A stretch of DNA of 64,000 bases from Sipunculus nudus (Eukaryota; Annelida; Sipuncula; Golfingiida; Sipunculidae): contig CM049308.1 in the NCBI GenBank assembly GCA_026874595.1, positions 44,275,327-44,339,326 on the forward strand. Reading direction: 5' to 3'. The translations under genes were made by a program, and so were the position numbers. Under the pieces are notes generated by a model. The model had not been told where the DNA came from, did not search any database, and saw only the letters and a program-made list of their open reading frames with translations. How positions within the stretch are numbered: the stretch's first letter is position 1; the number at the start of each line of letters is the position of its first letter. Shown in pieces: positions 57,176-64,000 of the stretch.

Positions 57176-60100
57176 AGCGAACCTGTGAGCTTATGCAATG
57201 GTGCGGCGTCGTCCTTCGTGTGTCGTGCGTCGTGCGTCGTACGTCGTCTGTGCGTTAACCATAGCAATCACAAAAACAGCAGAAGCTAGTATCACCAAAT
57301 TTTTTGCAAATAATCAGTCATCTGAAAAACTCTATCGGATTTTGTTTATTTTTTTCTAACTGCATTTTCTAAGATTTTAAAGGGAAAAAGCTAAAAAAGC
57401 TTTACACATCTTCTTCTCCGAAACCGTCCAGACCAATATTTCACAGAAATGATCCCTGGAAAAATCTCTCTCAAGTTTGTTCGAATGGTTCCAGTTTGGA
57501 GATTTTTGGCCGAGTTACAGGTGGTTGAACTTAGTCATCTATCCAAAAAAGCACACTTAAATTAAAATCTCAGAAACGGCTAGAGCTATAATCACCAAAT
57601 TTTATATTAATGTTTGTCACATATTTCATATCTGAAATTGAGGTATTGGTTGCGCCACCTACACTGATGTACAAACAGGTGGGGTCCAGACATCAACATG
57701 GCAACTGACCTGGCTCTGGTGGGTGTCTAGACAATGTGTCTAGACGTCTAGACACAGATAGATGCAGAATTCCCAGATTATTGGAACTATATCTTTCAGA
57801 AAAAACTTTGTTTGCATTTTAAGTGAATTAGGTTTATCATCAGGTCACATGTGAAGTGGTGCGCCCTCATTTTTTGTTGACCGCTGACCTTTCCTTGCTG
57901 CCCAGCGTCCATTTGTGCGTCTGTTTCCACACATAAACCCACATATCTCGCGAACCGTTTGACCGATCAGACTAAAAATTTTGCACAAATGTAGCCCTTT
58001 GATAGTTTTATAACATACACTAAAAATAGTGGCGACACCTGAAACCATTTTTGCACAGCGTCCATCTGTTCATCTGCTTTGGGATAATATCATCATATCT
58101 CAGCAGTGGTTTGAGTTTTCCACCTGAAATTTTGCAGGTTTATACATCCTGGACAGGTTTCTCAATTTTATGACAGGTGGCGTCACCTACATTCAGGTTT
58201 ACTCTGCAGACATCCAAGCTAATATCTCGGGAACCGTTTGACCGATTGGGCCAAAGTTGTGCATGTGCATAGATCTCACATAGCTCTTTATCATAGGCAA
58301 AACCGGTGGCGCCACCTGCAACCATTTCTGCACAGCGTCCATCTGTTCATCTGCCTTAGGATAAAATTACTCATATCTCAGCAGTGGTTTGACTTTTCCA
58401 TCTGAAATTTTGCAGGTTTATACATCCTGGACAATTTTCTCGATTTTATGACATATGGCGCCAACTACATTCAGGTTTACTCTGCAGACATCCAAGCTCA
58501 TATCTCGGGAACCGTTTGACCGGTTGGGCCAAAATTTTGCGTGTGTATAGATCTCACATAGCTCTTCATCATAGGCAAACTGGTGGCGCCACCTGCAACC
58601 ATTTCTGAACAGCGTCCATCTGTTCATCTGCCTTGGGATAAAATTACTCATATCTCCGCAGCGGTTTGACTTATTCACCTGAAAACTTTACAGTTTTAAA
58701 CATCCTGGACAGCATTCTCGATTTTATGACAGGTGGCGCCACCTACATTCATATTTACTCTGCAGACACACAAGGCCATATCTCAAGAACGGTTTGACCG
58801 ATTGGGCCACAATTTTGCATGTGTATAGTTCTCACATAGCTCTTCATCATAGGCAAAACTGGTGGCGCCACCTGCAACCAATTATGCACAGCATCCATCT
58901 GTTCATCTGCCTTGGGATAAAATCACTCATATCTCAGAAGTGGTTTGACTTATCCACCTGAAATTTTGCCGGTTTATATATCCTGGAAAGCTCTCTCGAT
59001 TTTATGATAGGTGGCGCCACCTACATTCAGGTTTACTTTGCAGACACCAAAGCTCATATCTCGGGAACCTTTTGACTGATTGGGCCAAAATTTTGCTTGT
59101 GTATTGATCTCATATAGCTCTTCATCATAGGTAAAATTGGTGGCGCCACCTGGAACCAATTATGCACAGCATCCATTTGAACATCTGCCTTGGGATAAAA
59201 TCACTCATATCTCAGCAGTGTTTTTACTTGTTCACCTGAAATTTTGCAGGTTTATACATCCTGGACAGCTTTCTCAATTTTATGTCAGGTGGCGCTACCT
59301 ACATTCATATTTACTCTGGAAACATCCAAGATCATATCTCGGGAACCGTTTTACTGAATGGGCCAAAATTTTGCATGTGTATAGGTCTCACATAGCTCTT
59401 CATCATAGGAAAACCGGTTGCGCCACCTGCAGCCATTTATGCACAGCATCCATCTGTTCACCTGCCTTAGGATAAAATCACTTATATCTCAGAAGTGGTT
59501 TGATTTATCCACCTGAAATTTTTCAGGTTTATACATCCTGGACAGCTTTCTCAATTTTATGTCAGGTGGCGCCACCTACATTCATATTTACTCTGCAGAA
59601 ATCCCAGCTCATATCTTGGGAACGGTTAGACCGAATAGGCCAAAATTTTGCGTGTGTATAGGTCTGACATAGCTCTTCATCATAGACAAAACTGATGGCG
59701 CCACCTGCAACCATTTTTGCACAGCGTCCATCTGTTCATCTGCTTTGGGATAAAATCTTTCATATCTCAGCAATGGTTTGACTTATCCACTTGAAATTTT
59801 GAAGTTGATAAATCCTGGACAGCTTTCCTAATTTTATGACAGGTGGCGCCACCTACATTCAGGTTCACTTTGCAGACATCCAAGCTCATATCTCGGGAAC
59901 CTTTTGACCGATTGGGCCAAAGTTGTGCATGTGCATAGATCTCACATAGCTCTTCATCATAGGCAAAACAGGTCGTGCCACCTATAACCAATGATGCACA
60001 GCTTCCATCTGTTCATCTGCCTTAGGATAAAATCACTCATATCTCAGAAGTGGTTTGACTTATCCACCTGAAATTTTGCAGGTTTATACATCCTGGACAG

Positions 60101-60704
60101 TTTTCTCAATTTTATGACAGATGGCACCACCTACATTGAGGTTTAATCTGCAGACATCCAAGCTCATATCTCGGGAAACTTTTGACCGATTTTGCCAAAA
60201 TATTGCTTGTGTATAGGTCCCATATAGCTCTTCATCATAGGCAAAACTGGTGGCGCCACCTGCAACCACTTATGTACAGCATTAATCTGTTCATCTGCCT
60301 TGGGATAAAATCACTCATATCTCAGCAATTTTGCAGGTTTATACATCCTGGAAAATTTTCTAGATTTTTTTAGATGTGGTACCACCTACATTCACGTTTA
60401 CGCTGCAGACTTCCATGTTATTATGCAACACACCTCACTCTATTCCCCTTGCCAATTAATCCATGCCTCACTTCACCCATCAAACTCATATTTTCATGGG
60501 ATACACATAGTTGACTACCCATATTCTAGTTTTAAAATTTCCTAGTCTGAAACTTGCAGGTCCAAAATGTCCATTTTGCTGAAATCATAACGACTAAGGT
60601 AGATATGCAGGACTAAAGAGGATCAATATTAAATTTAAAAAATTAACCTCCATTCATACTCCCAAACTTTGCACAGGTTCGCATTAGGCCTGTAGGCCTT
60701 GTTT
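57176..60704 (+). mobile_element. Family-E element, complete, inserted in satellite 3
   Basis: The head is AGCGAACCTGTGAGC (57,176), followed by a CGTCGTGCGT microsatellite. GCGAACCTGTG (57,177-57,187) has a perfect inverse, CACAGGTTCGC, at 60,672-60,682. The tail is hairpin AGGCC-TGTA-GGCCT (60,686-60,699), then TG and TTT. The flanks join as 'cctaatttttt' + 'agggta', the normal satellite 3 sequence, so the target duplication is nil or limited to Ts. It carries a ~2.6-kb tandem array and no credible gene. Confidence 0.85.
57850..60420 (+). repeat. 278-bp tandem array inside E, two GGTGGCGCCACC per unit
   Basis: The phrase 'agcgtccatctgttcatctgcc' or a variant lies at 58,333, 58,611, 58,890, 59,168, 59,444, 59,723, 60,000 and 60,278, with a spacing of 276-279 bp. 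The palindrome lies at 58,305, 58,582, 58,732, 58,861, 59,010, 59,139, 59,565, 59,842 and 60,249. Alternate spacings of about 150 and 129 bp show a dimeric unit. Confidence 0.93.
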
Positions 60705-63700
60705 AGGGTAACAAATAGCTGCTATTTTCGCTTGCGATTCATTGGGACCTTCCTGTTCACCCGCCGTGAAATCCACTTCCCTGGGCGGCAGTCTTGTCAC
60801 TTTTATGGTAGCAAATAGTTGCTGTTTGCGCGTGCGATTAATAGGAGTGCTTCTTGCAGATCGCCGAGACCTCCATTCCACTTTGCGGTAGTTTTGTCTC
60901 TCTTTATGGTAGCAAATAGCTGCTATTTGCGCGTGCGATTTATGGGGCCCCCTCTGGCAGCCCTCTCTGATATCCACTCCACCTGGCGGCAGTCTTGAGA
61001 CTTTTTTATGGCAGCAAATACATGCTTTTTGTGCTTGCGACTCATGGGGCCCCTCATCCAGGCCGCTCTCATATCTACTCCCCTTGTCGGCAGCCTTGAC
61101 ACCTTTAATAGTAGCAAATTGCTGTTATTTGCGCGTGCGATTCATTGGGGTCCTTCTTGCAGGCAGCTGAGATCTCCATTCCCCCGAGCGGCAGTTTTGC
61201 CTCATTTTCTGGTAGCAAATAGCTGCTATTTGAGCGTGCGATTTATGGTGGCCTTTCTGGCAAGCCGCTGTGATATCAGCTTCCCCTGGCGGCAATTTTG
61301 ACACTTTTAATGGTAGCAAATGTCTGCTATTTGCGAGTGCGATTGACCGGCCCCCGTGGCTGGCCGCTAACATGTCCATTCCACATTTCGGCAGTCTTAA
61401 CACTCAATGCGATGCTACCAAAAATCTACCCCCCTCCCGATTTTTTTTTTGGGAAGCAAATAGTTGCTATTTGCGTGTGCGATTCATGGGAGCCCCTCTG
61501 TCTGGCCGCTCTCATGTCCACTCCCCCTTGCGTCATTCTTAACACTCAATGCGATGCTACCATAAATTTTACCCCCTCCCAATTTTTTTAGGGTAGCAAA
61601 TAGCATCTATTTGTCCGTGTGATGCTTTGGGCCCCTATTAGGAGTTCGCTCTCATGTCCACTCCTCCTGGCGGCAGTCGTAACACTCAATTCGATGCTAC
61701 GAAACATTTTACCCCCTCCCGACTTTTTTTTGGTAGCAAATAGCTGCTATTTGCGCGTGCGATATATTGGAGGCCCTCTGTCTGGCCGCTCTCATGTTCA
61801 CTCCCCCTGGCGTCATTCCTAACACTCAATGCGATGCTACCATAAATTTTATCCACTTCTTTTTTTAGGGTAGCAAAAAGCTGCTATTTGCGCGTGCGAT
61901 GCACTGGGCCCCTATGGCAGTCCGCTCTCATGTCCTCTCTACCTTGCTGCAGTCGTAACACTCAATGCGATGCTACGTTAAATTTTATCCCCTCCCAATT
62001 TTTTAGGGTGGCAAATAGCTGCTATTTGAGCGTGCGACTCATGGAGCCCCTCATCCAGGCCGCTCTCATATTTACTCCCCCTGGCGGCAGTTTTTACATT
62101 TTAATGGTAGCAAATAGTTGCTATTTGCGCGTGCGATTCATTGGGACCTCCCTGATCGCCTGCCATCAAATCCGGTTCCCTGGGCGGCAGTCTTGACACG
62201 TTTTATAGAAGCAAATAGTTGCTATTTGCGCGTGCGATTGATGGGGGTCCTTGCAGGTCGCCGAGATCTCCATTCCCCCCAGCGGTAGTTTTGTCATTTT
62301 TTTTATGGTAGAAAATAGCTACAATTTGCGCGTGTGTTTTCTGGGGCCCCCTCTGGCAGCCCTCTCTGATATCCACTCCATCTGGCGGAAGTCTTGAGAC
62401 TTTTCATGGTAGCAAATAGCTGCTTTTTGCGCTTGCGACTCATGGGGCCCCTCTTCCAGGTGCCCTTTTATCTACTCCCCTTGTCGGCAGTCTTGACACT
62501 TTTAATAGTATCAAATAGCTGCTATTTGCGCGTGCGATTCATTGTGACCTCTCTGGCAGCCCGCTCTGATATCTATTCCCCCTGACGGCAGTATTTACAC
62601 CTTTAATGGTAGCAAATAGCTCCTATTTATGAGTGCGATTTATAAGGGCCCCTTTGGCTGGCCACTAACAAGTCCACTCCCCATAGCGGCAGTCTTAACA
62701 CTTAATGCTATTCTATCGATAATTTTATCCCCTACAAATTTTTTATGGTGGTAAACAGCTGCTATTTACGCGTTCTATTTATGAGAGGCCTTCTGTCTGG
62801 CCGCTCTGATGTCCACTTCCCCTGGCGTCATTCTTAACACTCAATGTGATGCTACCATAAATTTTACCGCCTCCCAATATTTTTAGGGGAGCAAATAGCT
62901 GCTATTTGCGCGTGCGATTCATGGGGCCCTTGTTGCAGTCCGCTCTCATGTCCACTCCTCTAGGCGGCAGTTTTAACACTCAATGCGATGCTTTGTCTTG
63001 ACACTTTTAATGGTAGCAAATAGCTGGTATTTGCGCGTGCGACTAATGGGGACCCCTCTGGCAGCCCGCTCTCATATCTACTCCCCATGGCGGCAGTCTT
63101 GACACTTTAAATGGTAGCAAATAGCTGCTATTTGCGCGTGCGATTCATGGGGCCCCTGTGGCTCGCCGCTGACATGTTCACTCCCCCTGGCGGCAGTCTT
63201 AACACTATGCGATGCTACCATAAATTTTACCCCCTTCCGTTTTTTTAGGGTAGCAAATAGATGCTATTTGCTCGTGCGATTCATAGGGCCCCTGTGACTC
63301 GCCGCTCACATGTCCACTCCCCCTGGCGGCAGTCTTAACACTCAATGCAATGCTAACATAAATTTTACCCCCTCCCGATTTTTTATGGGTCGCAAAAAGC
63401 TGCAATTTACGCGTGCGATTCATGGGGCTCCTGTGGGTAGCCACTCTCATGTCAGGTCCTTCTGGCGGCAGTCGTAACACTCAAAGCGATGCTAAAATTA
63501 ATTTTACACCCTCCCAATATCTTAGGGTATCAAATGGCTGCTATTTGCAGGTGCGATTCATGAGGTACCTTTGGCTGGCCGCTCACATGTCCACTCTTCC
63601 TTGCGCCAGTCTTAACACTCAATGCAATGCTACCATAAATTTTACCCCCTCCAAATTTTTTTAGGGTGGCGAATAGCTGCTATTTTAGCGTGCGGTTCAT

Positions 63701-64000
63701 TGGGCCCCTGTGCCGCGCCCCTTACATGTCCACTCCCCCTGGCTGCAGTCTTAACACTCAATGCGATACTACCATAAATTTCACCCCTCCCGATTTTCGT
63801 TTTAGGGAAGCAAATACCTGCTTTTTGCGCGTCCGATTCATAGGGCCCCTGTGGTAGTCCCCTCTCTGTCCACTCTTCTTGGCGGCAGTCTTAACACTTG
63901 ATGCGATGCTGTCAATAATTTTACCCCGTCCCGACTTTTTAGAGTAGAAAATAGCTGCTACTTGCGCGTGCGATTCATTGGAGCGCCTCTATCTGGCCAC
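60705..64000. repeat. Satellite 3 (right part, continues beyond the window)
   Basis: Same 100/138-bp monomers as 54,346-57,175. Monomer order is similar between blocks: the series at 61,110-62,330 parallels 55,200-56,100, including the 'tggtggcc…ctggcaag' and 'ggctggccg' variants. This suggests a higher-order repeat. Open frames up to about 100 codons on both strands are periodic artefacts. Confidence 0.92.

Noticed and set aside
58140-60373. Repeated open frames beginning MVAGGATxFAYDEELCEIYTHA
   Set aside because: They are translations of the 278-bp array, one per unit, with the same frame interrupted at each palindrome; no independent evidence of a protein.
50985-64000. CRISPR-like alternation of a palindromic repeat and variable spacers
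   Set aside because: Units are 76-280 bp, the 'spacers' are themselves conserved between units, and the genome is eukaryotic by every other sign.

Overview
The window looks like nuclear DNA of an invertebrate, most probably a bivalve mollusc. It is AT-rich and has no bacterial gene organisation. The dispersed elements, with heads such as AGCTCAGCTGA and GCCCCCGCCAC followed by CTGTCCGTCC microsatellites, resemble families I associate with bivalve genomes. The organism call is inference. I see no intact host gene, rRNA, tRNA or CRISPR array. Almost everything is mobile or tandemly repeated DNA.

Layout. 1-13.4 kb is a mosaic of short dispersed elements (families A, B and E below) and fragments, with one possible orphan exon near 6.4 kb. 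13.4-32.1 kb is a deeply nested locus. A family-A element was split by a minus-strand Ty3/Gypsy LTR retrotransposon of Gmr1-like domain order (gag with SCAN-like capsid, protease, integrase, then RT and RNase H; tRNA-Pro-type primer site). That retrotransposon was invaded by a B element inside the RT/RNase H region and an A element between integrase and RT. The A element holds a C element, which holds an F element. A 4.76 kb segment carrying the 3' LTR, RNase H, B insertion and RT was then duplicated in tandem. 32.1-33.4 kb is a second, degenerate minus-strand Gypsy pol. 35.4-35.8 kb has promoter-like motifs. 36.1-49.3 kb is a plus-strand Ty3/Gypsy element with unusually long (~2.8 kb) LTRs, a PNMA-like gag and a decayed pol. 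Its 5' LTR carries a D element that its 3' LTR lacks. 50.8-64 kb is a stack of satellite arrays (about 245, 76 and 100/138 bp), interrupted at 57.2-60.7 kb by an E element that carries its own 278-bp array. The last array runs off the window.

Unifying observation. Six families (A-F) share most of one blueprint: a 5' hairpin, a short terminal hairpin at the 3' end, an end at or near CTAG/CTTG followed by T, and integration in T- or T/A-rich sites without an obvious target duplication. In A-E the outer 5' arm also recurs inverted near the 3' end. This resembles the Helitron-related HINE/Helentron and oyster 'pearl' elements. Several carry tandem repeats with palindromic cores, and some carry dense AGGTCA nuclear-receptor-type half-sites. 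All retroelement genes seen carry stops, frameshifts or lost catalytic residues, so none of these copies looks autonomous.
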